Shown here: one piece after another, positions 19,531 through 28,273 of the stretch
Numbering within the stretch: position 1 is the first letter of the stretch
Layout of the letters: every line of letters begins with the position of its first letter
The notes under the pieces: model-generated
The model's input: only the letters and a program-made list of their open reading frames with translations
Told to the model about the DNA's origin: nothing
Databases searched by the model: none
DNA from: Pseudomonadota bacterium
GTDB taxonomy: Bacteria; Pseudomonadota; Alphaproteobacteria; Reyranellales; Reyranellaceae
DNA length: 64,000 nucleotides
Assembly: GCA_018240745.1 (NCBI GenBank)
Contig: JAFEFF010000175.1
Span: 1 to 64,000 of the forward strand
Direction: 5' to 3'
Program-made: the position numbers and the translations under genes

Positions 19531-20328
19531 ATGAAACCGCTTTCCGACTGCCCCCGGGCCACTCTGGCCGCCATCCGGGGCGTACTGACCGACATCGACG
19601 AAACCGTCTCGACGGAAGGTCATCTCACCGCCGAAGCCTATGCCGCCATGGAGGCCCTGAAGAAGGCCGGACTGCTGGTCATCCCTGTCACCGGCCGGCC
19701 GGCCGGCTGGTGCGATCTGATGGCCCGCTTCTGGCCGATCGACGCCGTGGTGGGCGAGAACGGCGCCTTCTGGATGTGGCACGACGGCGAGGCCAGGAAG
19801 CTGCGCACGCGCTTCATCCAGTCCGACGAAGAGCGCGCCGACGGCCGCCGCCGCCTCGAGGCGGTGCGCGCCGACGTGCTGCGCGAGGTGCCGGGCGCCG
19901 GCATCGCCTCGGATCAGCCCTATCGCCTGGCCGACCTGGCGATCGACTTCTGCGAGGATGTGCCGCCACTCCCGCGCGCCGATGTCGACCGGATCGTGGC
20001 GATCTTCGAGCGCCACGGCGCGAAGGCGAAAGTGAGCTCGATCCACGTCAACGGCTGGTTTGGCAGCTACGACAAGCTCACGACCAGCCGGACCATGATG
20101 ACCGAGCTGTTCGGCATCGATCTCGGACGTGACGCCGGGGATTACGTGTTCTCCGGCGATTCACCCAACGACTCGCCGATGTTCGGCTTTTTTCCCAATG
20201 GCGTCGGGGTTGCCAATGTGCGTGACTTCGCCGATGCCATGCCGCATCTGCCGCGCTGGATCACGACTGCCGCGTCGGGTGCGGGCTTCGTCGAGCTGGC
20301 CCAGGCCCTGATCGCGGCGAGATCGTGA
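19531..20328 (+). CDS. HAD-superfamily phosphatase, type IIB
   Basis: A 265-residue HAD hydrolase. Motif I is LTDIDETVS (nucleophile and acid/base Asp residues at the N terminus), motif II is VIPVTGRP, and motif IV is FSGDSPNDSPMFG. A large C2B cap lies between motifs II and III. The cap type matches sugar phosphatases such as sucrose- or mannosyl-phosphoglycerate phosphatases, so a phosphosugar substrate is likely but unproven. The ATG at 19531 gives the standard N terminus. marC follows six bases downstream, so the two are probably cotranscribed. Confidence 0.85.
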   Translation: MKPLSDCPRATLAAIRGVLTDIDETVSTEGHLTAEAYAAMEALKKAGLLVIPVTGRPAGWCDLMARFWPIDAVVGENGAFWMWHDGEARKLRTRFIQSDEERADGRRRLEAVRADVLREVPGAGIASDQPYRLADLAIDFCEDVPPLPRADVDRIVAIFERHGAKAKVSSIHVNGWFGSYDKLTTSRTMMTELFGIDLGRDAGDYVFSGDSPNDSPMFGFFPNGVGVANVRDFADAMPHLPRWITTAASGAGFVELAQALIAARS

Positions 20329-20334
20329 GGCGCG

Positions 20335-20967
20335 ATGACGACGACGTTCACCCATACCCTCGTCTACGAGCTGGTGACGCTGTTCGTCATTCTCGACCCG
20401 GTCTCGACCATCCCGGTCTTCCTCGCCGCCACCTTCGGCCTGCCGCGCAACGACCTGCTGAAGGTTGCCGTTTATGCCGTTTCGGTCTCCTTCGGCGTCC
20501 TGCTGGTCTTCATCGTCGGCGGCCAGTTCCTGCTCGGGGCTTTGCACATCCCGATGCCGTCCTTCCAGCTTGCGGGCTCGCTCGTGCTGCTGCTGTTCGG
20601 GCTCAAGCTGGTGCTGGGCAAGGTCACCGAGGAAGCGGCGGCGATTCCGGCGGGCACGTCGCTGTTCGAGCGCGCGATCTATCCGCTGGCAATCCCGGGC
20701 ATAGCCGGGCCCGGTGCGATGCTCACCGTGGTGCTGCTGACCGACAACAACACCCGGACGGTCAAGGAGCAGGCGATTACCACCGGCGAACTCGCGGTCT
20801 GCCTCGCGATCCTGCTCGGCATCTATGCGCTGGCGAGCCTGCTGTACCGGATGCTCGGCCGCGGCGGTATCGAGATCGTCAGCCGTGTGTTCGGGCTGAT
20901 CGTCGCCAGCATCGCGGTCAATAACCTGATCATCGCGATCAAGCTCAGCTTCGATCTCACCCCTTGA
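20335..20967 (+). CDS. marC: MarC-family integral membrane protein (UPF0056)
   Basis: A 210-residue, six-helix inner-membrane protein. ILDPVSTIPVFLA near the N terminus, ERAIYPLAIPGIAGPGAML in the middle and the C-terminal SRVFGLIVASIAVNN are hallmarks of the MarC/YchE/YhgN family. The transport function of this family is not settled. It begins six bases after the HAD phosphatase stop and is convergent with the small exported protein at 20980-21609, with only 12 bases between stops. Confidence 0.9.
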   Translation: MTTTFTHTLVYELVTLFVILDPVSTIPVFLAATFGLPRNDLLKVAVYAVSVSFGVLLVFIVGGQFLLGALHIPMPSFQLAGSLVLLLFGLKLVLGKVTEEAAAIPAGTSLFERAIYPLAIPGIAGPGAMLTVVLLTDNNTRTVKEQAITTGELAVCLAILLGIYALASLLYRMLGRGGIEIVSRVFGLIVASIAVNNLIIAIKLSFDLTP

Positions 20968-20979
20968 GCAGGGCGCCGA

Positions 20980-21609
20980 TCACTGCACCGGCGCGACCAC
21001 GAGGGAGCCGAAGTGGATCACGCTGTCGGCCTGGCTCCAGACGCCGACCGTGCCGGGCTGGCGCAGGCTGCCGTCGGTGGCCTTGAACATCGGCTTGCCG
21101 TCGAGCGAGACGTCGAAGCTGTCGCCCTTCAGGATCACCCGTAACGCATGCCATTGGTCGCTTGCCACGTCGGCGTTGTCCTGCCCCTTGATCAGGGCCC
21201 GCCGGCCGCCCAGCATCCGGTAGAGCCGGACCGAATGGTCGAGCGCATCGGCACGCACCACATAGTAGTCGTTCGCGCTTTGGCCCCGCAGCACCAGGCC
21301 GGCCGCCCGGGCATGATTGCCGCCGACCGCCTTGAACCGCAAGGTCGCATCGACGTCGCGTGCGATGGTCTGCGTGGAGATGCACAGCGGGAAGTGCAGG
21401 TCGGTGGCGTCGCCGCCGGTTTCACTCAGCGCCCAGCCGCCCAGGGCCGCGGGATCCTTGATCGCCTCCCACTGGGCCGCCCGGCCGACGCCGGTGATGC
21501 CCTGGAGGCAGGCGATCTTGCCGTCCGAGGTGGTGAGCGGCGCCACCAGCTGGGCTGCCGCTGGCGTGGCGAGCAGCGCCAGGGCAGCGGCCAGAAGAAG
21601 CGAACGCAT
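20980..21609 (-). CDS. Exported concanavalin-like (DUF1080-like) protein
   Basis: A 209-residue protein with a clear Sec signal peptide (MRSLLLAAALALLATPAAA) and a beta-rich mature domain. Segments such as LRFKAVGGNHARAAGLVLRG, NDYYVVRADALDHSVRLYR and WHALRVILKGDSFDVSLDG match the jelly-roll pattern of the DUF1080/LamG-like concanavalin superfamily. Such domains bind or hydrolyse glycans; no catalytic residues can be assigned here. The two cysteines in the mature protein (ACLQG, LCIST) could form a disulfide. The gene is monocistronic and divergent from the FAH-family gene, with a 100-base gap between starts. Confidence 0.7.
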   Translation of the reverse strand: MRSLLLAAALALLATPAAAQLVAPLTTSDGKIACLQGITGVGRAAQWEAIKDPAALGGWALSETGGDATDLHFPLCISTQTIARDVDATLRFKAVGGNHARAAGLVLRGQSANDYYVVRADALDHSVRLYRMLGGRRALIKGQDNADVASDQWHALRVILKGDSFDVSLDGKPMFKATDGSLRQPGTVGVWSQADSVIHFGSLVVAPVQ

Positions 21610-21709
21610 GCTTCGCACGCCATCGGAAGCCGACTGGCTTGACCGAGTGCACGGGACGGAGGAGTTTACGCCGCACTCGGAACTCGGGGCATTCGAAGGG
21701 GGAAGCATT

Positions 21710-22582
21710 ATGCGTCTTTGCACCATCAATAGTGGCGGAAAGCCGGCCGTCGGCGTGAAAATGGGCGACGGCAAGGTGATCGACCTCAGCAAGCAGATGC
21801 CGCGCGGGCCGAAGTCGGTGGTCGAGATCCTGGCCGGCGGCAAGAAACTCCAGGCCGCGGTGGCCAAGGCCTGTGCCAAGCCCAAGGCCGGTGCGACCGT
21901 CTCGGAGAAGTCGGCCAAGTATCTGTGCCCGATCCCGGCGCCGGGCAAGATCCTCTGCATCGGCCTGAACTACCGCAAGCACGCCGAGGAGACCGGCAGC
22001 CCCATCCCGTCCTATCCGGTCGTCTTCACCCGCTTCAACAACACGCTGGTGCCGCACAACGGCAAGATGCTGTCGACGACTCATTCCGAGCAGTACGACT
22101 GGGAGGCCGAGCTCACCATCGTCATCGCCAGGAAGTGCCGCAATGTGCCGAAGGAGAAGGCGCTATCGGTGATCGGCGGCTATGCCTGCTTCAACGACGG
22201 CTCGATCCGCGACTGGCAGCGCAAGTCGGGCGGCCAGTTCACGCTCGGCAAGAACTTCGACGGCACCGGCGGCTTCGGCCCCGACATCGTGACGCCGGAC
22301 GAGCTGCCGCCGGGAGCGGCGCCGCTGCGCATCATGACCCGCGTCAACGGCAAGGTCATGCAGGACAGCAACACCGACGACCTGATCTTCGACGTGCCGA
22401 CCCTGGTCCACGAGCTTTCCAAGGTCATGACGCTCGATCCGGGCGACATCATCATCACCGGTACGCCGTCGGGCGTGGCGATGGCGCGCAATCCGCAGCC
22501 GTGGCTGAAGAACGGCGACGTCTGCGAGGTCGAGATCGAGAAGATCGGCGTCCTGCGCAACGTCATCGCGCAGGGCGGCTGA
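21710..22582 (+). CDS. Fumarylacetoacetate hydrolase-family protein
   Basis: A 290-residue FAH-family enzyme. The fold signature is ILCIGLNYRKHAEETG, metal-binding Glu residues are in DWEAELTIV, and NDGSIRDWQ, then LGKNFDGTGGFGP, then ITGTPSGVAMAR complete the active-site loops. Members hydrolyse or decarboxylate beta-diketones or 2-keto acids in aromatic and sugar-acid catabolism, including ureidoglycolate-lyase-like enzymes; the substrate is not evident. AAGGGGGAAG at 21696-21705 serves as ribosome-binding site for the ATG at 21710. The gene ends four bases before a large family-D palindrome. Confidence 0.88.
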   Translation: MRLCTINSGGKPAVGVKMGDGKVIDLSKQMPRGPKSVVEILAGGKKLQAAVAKACAKPKAGATVSEKSAKYLCPIPAPGKILCIGLNYRKHAEETGSPIPSYPVVFTRFNNTLVPHNGKMLSTTHSEQYDWEAELTIVIARKCRNVPKEKALSVIGGYACFNDGSIRDWQRKSGGQFTLGKNFDGTGGFGPDIVTPDELPPGAAPLRIMTRVNGKVMQDSNTDDLIFDVPTLVHELSKVMTLDPGDIIITGTPSGVAMARNPQPWLKNGDVCEVEIEKIGVLRNVIAQGG

Positions 22583-22585
22583 ACA

Positions 22586-22714
22586 CCCCCTCCGTCGCCG
22601 TATGACGGCGCCACCTCCCCCGAAGACGGGGGAGGGCGATGAACATGAGACCTCGCCTCTCATGCCCTCCCCCGTCTTCGGGGGAGGTGGCGCGGTAACC
22701 CGCGCCGGAGGGGG
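22586..22714. repeat. Composite palindrome, family D (full copy)
   Basis: A 129-base element with outer ends CCCCCTCCG and CGGAGGGGG and a perfect 30-bp inner inverted repeat (22608-22637 with 22664-22693) containing ACCTCCCCCGAAGACGGGGG. It exactly fills the gap between the convergent FAH and TetR genes. Further full or half copies lie at 29076-29127, 29556-29689 and 29760-29815. Confidence 0.92.
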
Positions 22715-23362
22715 TCAGGAACCCTTCTTCGGCAGATTCGCGATCCCGCCCATCATCAGGCGGGTCGCGAAGTCGATAGCGCCCTCGGTGTCGATCGGAT
22801 CGCGCGACACCATGGCGACCGAAATCTCGAACACCACCCCGGACAGCGTCGCCGCGAGGTACTGCGGGTCGACATCGGGCAGCACGCCGCGCTCGATCGC
22901 GGCGCTCAAGTCCTCGATCAGCTGGCGCGCCATGGTCTGGATATCGGGCTTCTCCATCAGGGCGCGGATCGGCGTGACGTTGTTGCGGCCGAACGCGAGG
23001 ATCTCGGGATCGTTCACCACGAACGTGATGTAGGTCGAGATGTGGGCGCGGAAGAATTCCTCCGCGGTGCGTGCCTTGGCGCGGCCGCCGCGGTGGCGCC
23101 GCATCAGCTCGACGCTCATCTCGCGCACCACGGCTTCGAAGATATCGGCCTTGTCGTTGAAATAGTTGTAGAACGTGCCGGAGGCGAGGTCGGTGCGCCG
23201 GACGATGTCGCGCACGCCGGCCGCGCCATAGCCGATTTCGGCGAACACGGTGCGCGCGGCCTTGAGCAACGCCGCGCGATTCTCCGCCTTGTTCTGCTCG
23301 CGCCGCCCGGCGCGCTCGCCTGACGTCGCCGTCCGTACCGTCATGGTTCCCGGATCACTCAT
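22715..23362 (-). CDS. TetR-family transcriptional regulator
   Basis: A 215-residue repressor-type protein. The N-terminal TetR helix-turn-helix (NRAALLKAARTVFAEIGYG, then GVRDIVRRTDLASGTFYNYF) is followed by a helical ligand-binding domain with no recognisable ligand. ATG 23362 gives MSDPGTMTVRT; ATG 23344, six residues in, is also possible. It lies 16 bases downstream of the esterase gene on the same strand, so it could be cotranscribed with the esterase, its most likely target. The stop codon abuts the family-D palindrome. Confidence 0.88.
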   Translation of the reverse strand: MSDPGTMTVRTATSGERAGRREQNKAENRAALLKAARTVFAEIGYGAAGVRDIVRRTDLASGTFYNYFNDKADIFEAVVREMSVELMRRHRGGRAKARTAEEFFRAHISTYITFVVNDPEILAFGRNNVTPIRALMEKPDIQTMARQLIEDLSAAIERGVLPDVDPQYLAATLSGVVFEISVAMVSRDPIDTEGAIDFATRLMMGGIANLPKKGS

Positions 23363-23378
23363 CTGCGTAGGCCCCAAA

Positions 23379-24440
23379 TCACCGACCGAGCCCCGCCAAC
23401 TCGTGGCGCAAGCCGGCCACCATATCATCCATTGCCCGTGCTGCCGCCTGCAAAGCGCCGCGCATGCCGACGAAGCCGTGTATCAGCGAGTCGAATTCGC
23501 GGTGAAAGACCTTCACGCCGGCGGCCGTCAACTTCTCGGCATACGCCTGGCCCTCGTCCCGCAGCGGGTCGAGCCCGGCGGTGAAGATCATCGCCGGCGG
23601 CAGGCCGGCGAGGTCGGGGCTGCGCAGCGGCGAGACCCGCGGATCGGCGATCTCCGAAGGGTCGTTGAGGTAGAGACTGCGCATCCATTCCATGTCTTCC
23701 CGAGTCAACAGGAAGCCTTCTCCGCAGGAGGCATGCGAAGGCATGTCGGCGGCGAGGTCGGTGGCGGGATAGATCAACCACTGCAGGCACGGCGTGCGTG
23801 TCTCGCTGCGCACCGTCTGGGCGACAACGGTCGCGAGCGTGCCGCCGGCCGAGTCCCCGGCGACGACGATGCGGTCGGGATCCATGCCGAGCGGCACCGC
23901 TTCGCTCGCCAGCCAGCGGAACGCGGCGACCGCATCCTCGAGCCCGGCCGGGAACTTGTGCTCGGGCGCGAGGCGGTAGTCGACGGCGACCACCGCGCAC
24001 CCGGTGCGGGCGCAGAAGAAGCGGCAGGGCAAGTCGTAGGCCTCGAGGCTGCCGATCACCCAGCCGCCGCCGTGCAGGTAGAGGATGGTGGGCAGCAGCC
24101 GCGCCACCGAGCCCGAGGGCCGGTAGATCCGCACGCGAAGTCGGCCGGCCGGCCCGGTGATGGTGCGGTCGACGATCTCGCCGACCGGCGACGGGCGGCC
24201 GGACATCATGGTCTGGAACATGTCGAACTCGGAGCGCGCCTGTTGCACGCCGAGTCGGTGCAGGGGTTGCTGTCCGCTGCGCGCGAGGAGCTGCAGGAAC
24301 CATTGGGTTCGGGTGTCGAGCGTTCGGCCGTCGACCGTGATCGGCGAGCCGGCCAGCAGGTTTACCCAGGCGATCGGCATGCGCAGGGCCGCGTTGGCCG
24401 CCTTGCCCTGCAATTCGCGTGCGATCTCCTTCAGCTCCAT
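23379..24440 (-). CDS. Alpha/beta-hydrolase, hormone-sensitive lipase family (family IV esterase)
   Basis: A 353-residue cytoplasmic esterase. The HGGGW oxyanion motif is at residues 123-127, the nucleophile Ser197 is in GDSAGG, and the catalytic Asp and His are in GLDPLRDEG (~291) and SLIHGF (~321). Family-IV enzymes hydrolyse short- to medium-chain acyl esters. The N-terminal ~85 residues form the usual cap. ATG 24440 was chosen because the frame upstream is antisense to the cyclase gene. It is divergent from the adenylate cyclase gene with 57 bases between, and the TetR regulator follows on the same strand. Confidence 0.92.
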   Translation of the reverse strand: MELKEIARELQGKAANAALRMPIAWVNLLAGSPITVDGRTLDTRTQWFLQLLARSGQQPLHRLGVQQARSEFDMFQTMMSGRPSPVGEIVDRTITGPAGRLRVRIYRPSGSVARLLPTILYLHGGGWVIGSLEAYDLPCRFFCARTGCAVVAVDYRLAPEHKFPAGLEDAVAAFRWLASEAVPLGMDPDRIVVAGDSAGGTLATVVAQTVRSETRTPCLQWLIYPATDLAADMPSHASCGEGFLLTREDMEWMRSLYLNDPSEIADPRVSPLRSPDLAGLPPAMIFTAGLDPLRDEGQAYAEKLTAAGVKVFHREFDSLIHGFVGMRGALQAAARAMDDMVAGLRHELAGLGR

Positions 24441-24497
24441 CGCGAATTTCCTAGCATGTCCTCGACGCGCGGGCATCCGCCGGCATAGCCTTGGCGC

Positions 24498-25772
24498 ATG
24501 GCCGAAACTTCCGGCGACTTTGCCCAGGCGCTTCGCGGCGAGATTTTGCGCAGCGAGCGGCAGCGCATGAAGGTCGTCGCCGCGATCCTGACCTTTATCT
24601 TGTTCCTCACCACGTGCGGCTTGCTGCTGCTGCCCGAGGTGGTCGAACGCCTGTTCCCCGGCGGCATCTCGCCCTGGCTGCCGCTCGCCGGCATCGGCCC
24701 GTTCATCCTGTTTGAGCTGGGCGCACTCACGGTGCTCACCCGGCGCATCGCCCGCAGCAAGGACTTCCCGCAGCCCGCGCGATTTCTGAACGTGCTTGTG
24801 GAGACCAGCCTGCCCGGCGTCCTGATCTTCGTGCTGTCCCAGCACATGCCGCCGCAGTTCGTGTTCGGCTTCTGGCCGCCGATGCTCTATTTCGTGTTCA
24901 TCGTGCTGTCGACGCTACGGCTCGATTTCTGGCTGTCGCTGTGGACCGGCGCCGTCGCCGCGGTCGAGCACCTCGGATTGGCGTTCCTGCTGCTGCCGCT
25001 TGATCCCAACGGGCAAGGCCCGGAGGACGCCATCCTCTACCACCTGAGCCGCAGCGTCATGCTGATGCTGGCGGGCGTCGCGGCGGCGATCGTCGCGCGG
25101 GCGCTGCGCCGGCAATTCGAGAACTCGGTCGCGGCCGCCGTGGCACGGGACAAGGTCACCAACCTGTTCGGCCAGCACGTCTCGCCGATGGTGGTCGAGC
25201 AGCTGCTCGGCACCCACGTTCAGAGCGAGCGGCGCACGGTCTGCGTGCTGTTCCTCGACATTCGCGGCTTCACGGCGATGACACGCACCTGCTCGGCCGA
25301 CGAGACGGTGAGCCTGCTCAACGACTTCTTCGCCGAGATGATCGAGATCGTCGATCGTCACAACGGCTTCATCAACAAGTTCCTGGGCGACGGCTTCCTG
25401 GCGCTGTTCGGCGCGGCGCTGGCCGATCCCGCCGCGGCCGCCAATGCGCTGGCTGCCGGGCGCGAGATGCTGAAGGCGGTCGACGCCTGGAATGCCACGC
25501 ATCTCGAGCGCCAGCTCAAGGTCGGCATCGGCGTCCATATCGGCGAGGCGATCACCGGCTCGGTCGGCTCGCCGCGGCGCAAGGAGTATACGGCGATCGG
25601 CGACACCGTGAACCTCGCGGCGCGACTCGAGCAGCTCACCAAGGACACCGGCGCGCGGCTGCTGCTCAGCGAGCCGATGCGCAAGGCGGCCGAAGCGAGC
25701 GATGCGGTCGATCTCGGCGACCTGCCGATCCGCGGCTACGAGCGCCCGGTGCGCGTCTGGAGGCTGCCATGA
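24498..25772 (+). CDS. Membrane-anchored class III adenylate/guanylate cyclase
   Basis: A 424-residue protein. The N-terminal ~200 residues carry about six hydrophobic helices (for example 27-46, 60-80, 103-115, 125-140, 143-167, 184-203). A cytoplasmic class III cyclase domain follows. Metal-binding aspartates are Asp254 in FLDIRGFT and Asp298 in FLGDGF; GDTVNLAARLE at 368-378 supplies the base- and transition-state residues. It should make cAMP (or cGMP) in response to a membrane or envelope signal not recognisable from sequence. The stop overlaps the ATG of the downstream cyclotransferase remnant (ATGA). Confidence 0.9.
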   Translation: MAETSGDFAQALRGEILRSERQRMKVVAAILTFILFLTTCGLLLLPEVVERLFPGGISPWLPLAGIGPFILFELGALTVLTRRIARSKDFPQPARFLNVLVETSLPGVLIFVLSQHMPPQFVFGFWPPMLYFVFIVLSTLRLDFWLSLWTGAVAAVEHLGLAFLLLPLDPNGQGPEDAILYHLSRSVMLMLAGVAAAIVARALRRQFENSVAAAVARDKVTNLFGQHVSPMVVEQLLGTHVQSERRTVCVLFLDIRGFTAMTRTCSADETVSLLNDFFAEMIEIVDRHNGFINKFLGDGFLALFGAALADPAAAANALAAGREMLKAVDAWNATHLERQLKVGIGVHIGEAITGSVGSPRRKEYTAIGDTVNLAARLEQLTKDTGARLLLSEPMRKAAEASDAVDLGDLPIRGYERPVRVWRLP

Positions 25773-26220
25773 TCTGGTACTTCGCCTACGGCTCGAACAT
25801 GAATGCCGCCCGGCTCGCCGACCAACGGCTGAAGGAGCGGTGCAGATGGGGTCGCGTATCGGCGGCCGGCTCGACGGCTGGCGTCTGGTGTTCAACAAGA
25901 TCGCGCGTACGCCCGAGGGTGCCGCCGCCGGCAACATCGTCGAGGCGCCGGGCGAGGTGGTGCACGGCACGCTGAACCAGATGCCCGATGCCGGGCTCGC
26001 GGTGCTGGATATCTGGGAAGGCGTGGCCGCCGGCCACTACAGGCGCCGGGTCGTGCCGGTGGTGCGCGCCGAGACGGTCGAGGCCGTGACCTACATCGCC
26101 CTCAAGGTCGGCGAAGGGCTCAGGCCCACGCGCGAATATCTCGGCCACCTGCTGGCCGGCAAGGATCTCCTGCCGGCCGCGTACTGGGCGAAGCTGAAGG
26201 AAACGCCGACCCTGGATTAG
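25769..26220 (+). pseudogene. Gamma-glutamylcyclotransferase-like protein, frameshifted
   Basis: The N terminus MIWYFAYGSNMNAARLAD, the classic YGSNM nucleotide/substrate loop, is in one frame from 25769. The rest (RLDGWRLVFNKIART, then VHGTLNQMP, then VTYIALKV, then TREYLGHLLAG) is in another frame to the stop at 26218-26220. The switch falls between about 25830 and 25865 and needs the loss of one base or gain of two. A complete protein of ~150 residues of the AIG2/GGCT family would result if repaired. No slippery heptamer is apparent, so programmed shifting is unlikely. It is either a sequencing error or a recent pseudogene. It overlaps the cyclase stop and is convergent with the glyoxalase-like gene, with overlapping stops. 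Confidence 0.8.
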
Positions 26221-26678
26221 GCCGGAACCTTCGCCTTCTTCGTCGGCTTCTTCTGCGCCTTCAGGCGGTCACCCGGGACCTTGCCGGAGTTGTCGATCTC
26301 CGGGACGTCGGCCTCGTGCCAGAAGTTGAGCTCGATCATGATGCCGTCGGGATCGTGCAGGAAGACCTGCTGCAACGGCCGTGCCGGCACCTTGCGGACC
26401 TCGAACGGGACGTTGTCCTTCTTGATGCGGTCGATCGTGCCGCGAATGTCGGCGCAGTTGATCGCGACGTGGTCGATCGCGCCGCCGCCATGGTCCTTGC
26501 GTCCGCTTTCGGACACCAGGTGCAGGATCGGCTTTTCGCCGGCGTACAGCCAGGCGCCGGGGAAATTGAACGGCGGACGGTCACCGTCCCGCAGACCGAC
26601 ATACTTCTCGTAGAAGGCGACGGTCTTCTTCAGGTCCTTGCAGAACACATTCCAATGGTCGAGCGAGAGAGCGGGCAT
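26217..26678 (-). CDS. VOC-family (glyoxalase/dioxygenase-like) protein
   Basis: A 153-residue vicinal-oxygen-chelate protein. The beta-alpha-beta-beta-beta modules begin with LSLDHWNVFCKDLKKTVAFY and AIDHVAINCADIRGTIDRI; metal ligands would be the His in LDHWN, the His in IDHVAI and the Glu in IMIELNFW. Members include glyoxalase I, extradiol dioxygenases and resistance proteins. The lysine-rich tail (KAQKKPTKKAKVPA) is unusual and probably disordered. Its stop overlaps the stop of the cyclotransferase gene on the other strand. Confidence 0.85.
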   Translation of the reverse strand: MPALSLDHWNVFCKDLKKTVAFYEKYVGLRDGDRPPFNFPGAWLYAGEKPILHLVSESGRKDHGGGAIDHVAINCADIRGTIDRIKKDNVPFEVRKVPARPLQQVFLHDPDGIMIELNFWHEADVPEIDNSGKVPGDRLKAQKKPTKKAKVPA

Positions 26679-26703
26679 GGATTCCTCCTTGCAACGCCCG
26701 AGC

Positions 26704-27452
26704 TTACACCGAACCCCGCTGGCCGTGGCAGCACGAATCTTGGGGTCTTTCGGTGTATTCGTCGTGGCGCCGGACCCAGTCGGTCAGGTTGCCGCCCGGC
26801 GGTTCGTTGCGACCCTTGGGGGTGACATCGAGGAAACCATAGACCCCGCCCAGCAGCTCGGTGCCGCGCGCGAAGGTCGATAGGTGTGGAAGACGTTGCC
26901 GGCCTCGTCCTTGTAGAAGACGCTGTAGCCGGGCAGCTCGTCGAACATGTAGGGACCGTTCTCGAAATTGTAGAAGGCCCGGTTGGCCTTCTTCTCTTCC
27001 TCGGTGAAGGAGACGTGGTAGTCGTAGTTGAAGTCGCTGCCGAACGACGACACCCACTTGAAGGTCCAGCCCATGCGCTTGTGGTAGGCCGCGATCTCGG
27101 GATAGGGCGCGCGGCTGATGGCGACGAACATCACATCGTGGTTGATCAGGTGCACCACCGAGCCGTCGACCTGGTCGGCGCCGAACGAGCAGCCGAGGCA
27201 GCCTTCCTTCCAACCCGGGCCCATCATGAAGTGCTTGACGATCAGCTGGCTGCGGCCGGCGAACAGGTCGGACAAGGTCTCCTTGCCGTCGGGGCCCTCG
27301 AACACGTAGGTCTTGTCGACCCTCACCCAGGGCAGCTCGCGCGTCCGTTCGCGCAACGCGTCCTTGGCCTTGAGCAGTTCCTTCTCCTTGGCGAGGAGCG
27401 CGCGGCGGGCTTCCAGCCATTCCTCGCGCGACACGGTCTTGTGCGCTTGCAT
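26704..27452 (-). pseudogene. DUF899 thioredoxin-like protein, frameshifted near the C terminus
   Basis: The first ~190 residues, from MQAHKTVSREEWLEARRALL through MMGPGWKEGCLGCSFGADQV to YSVFYKDEAGNVFHTY, are an intact DUF899 (thioredoxin-fold, CxxC-containing) protein. The expected continuation STFARGTELLGGVYGFLDV, then TPKGRNE, is in another frame. Comparing frames, the minus strand reads CACACCTATCGACC where CACACCTATTCGACC would keep frame: one T is missing near 26880. It is the last gene of the ArsR-led operon. Because the lesion is one base and the C-terminal frame is still clean, a sequence error or very recent mutation is likely. Confidence 0.82.
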
Positions 27453-27463
27453 CGGGACCTCCT

Positions 27464-28273
27464 TCAGAGCGTTTCGCGACGGTTGCGGACGGCGTTGAAC
27501 ACGGTCGCGGGCACTTTCACGCGCGGATCCTGGTAGATCGCGCGCAGCTCGCCGAAATGGCGGTCGGGCTCGACGGTCAGCGCCGCCAGCCTGTCGATCA
27601 AGGCCATGTCGATCTCCTCGTCCTTCCGGGCCATCGCGCCCCAGACGTCCCACGGCAGCATGACCCGGTCGTTGAGCGCGGCGACGTCGCGGATGACGTT
27701 GCTGGCGATGAACCACAGCCCGTACATGTCGAGGATGCCGAAAGCCCTCGGATCGAGCCGCCCGGTGCGGCAGCGCTGCCAGGCATCGCCTGCCACCAGG
27801 AACTGGTCGCGCGGCACGTCGACCGGATCGAAGGCGATCCTGAAGATCTCGCGCTGCCGGGCGTCGAGCTGGGCATCGACCAGCGTCCAGGCCTTGGCGC
27901 CTGCGTTCCGGTATTCGGTCACCCAGTGGTCGAGATACTTGCCCGCCTCGAAATAGGCGGCGAAGCCGCAGCGGGCGCGCGCCCGCACCCCCGCGCGGCG
28001 CAGCATCGCGACGTGCAACAGCGTGAAGTGCCGGCACACGCCGACCTGCCGCTCGCCCGGCGGGCGCGCCTCGGCCAGCGGCCGCGCGTCGTGCGCCACG
28101 ATCCGGCGGACGATCTCCTCGACCGGCCGCGCATGCGCCTCGGCGTGCTGGGCTTCGGTCAAGGTGAGGCCGTAGGCGGGTGCGACGTGCTCGTGCATCA
28201 GCAGGCCCTGCACGACGCCCGCCAGCGCCGCGGGATCGGTCGGCAGGCCGGTGAAGGCCTGGTCGAGGGTCAT
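27464..28273 (-). CDS. Transglutaminase-like cysteine-protease-fold protein
   Basis: A 269-residue protein with the transglutaminase-like catalytic pattern: Cys in VGVCRHFTLLHVAMLRRAG, His in KYLDHWVTEYR, and Asp in WTLVDAQLD. The hydrophobic segment after the Cys and the order Cys-His-Asp match bacterial transglutaminase-like peptidases. The substrate is unknown, and no signal peptide is visible, so it is probably cytoplasmic. Its ATG overlaps the stop of the upstream SRPBCC gene (28270-28273), and the DUF899 gene follows 11 bases later, so all belong to one minus-strand operon under the ArsR regulator. Confidence 0.8.
   Translation of the reverse strand: MTLDQAFTGLPTDPAALAGVVQGLLMHEHVAPAYGLTLTEAQHAEAHARPVEEIVRRIVAHDARPLAEARPPGERQVGVCRHFTLLHVAMLRRAGVRARARCGFAAYFEAGKYLDHWVTEYRNAGAKAWTLVDAQLDARQREIFRIAFDPVDVPRDQFLVAGDAWQRCRTGRLDPRAFGILDMYGLWFIASNVIRDVAALNDRVMLPWDVWGAMARKDEEIDMALIDRLAALTVEPDRHFGELRAIYQDPRVKVPATVFNAVRNRRETL

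Noticed and set aside
25769..26220. Programmed ribosomal frameshift in the cyclotransferase gene
   Set aside because: No slippery heptamer or downstream pseudoknot is apparent near the switch, and a similar one-base lesion occurs in the nearby DUF899 gene, so error or mutation is simpler.
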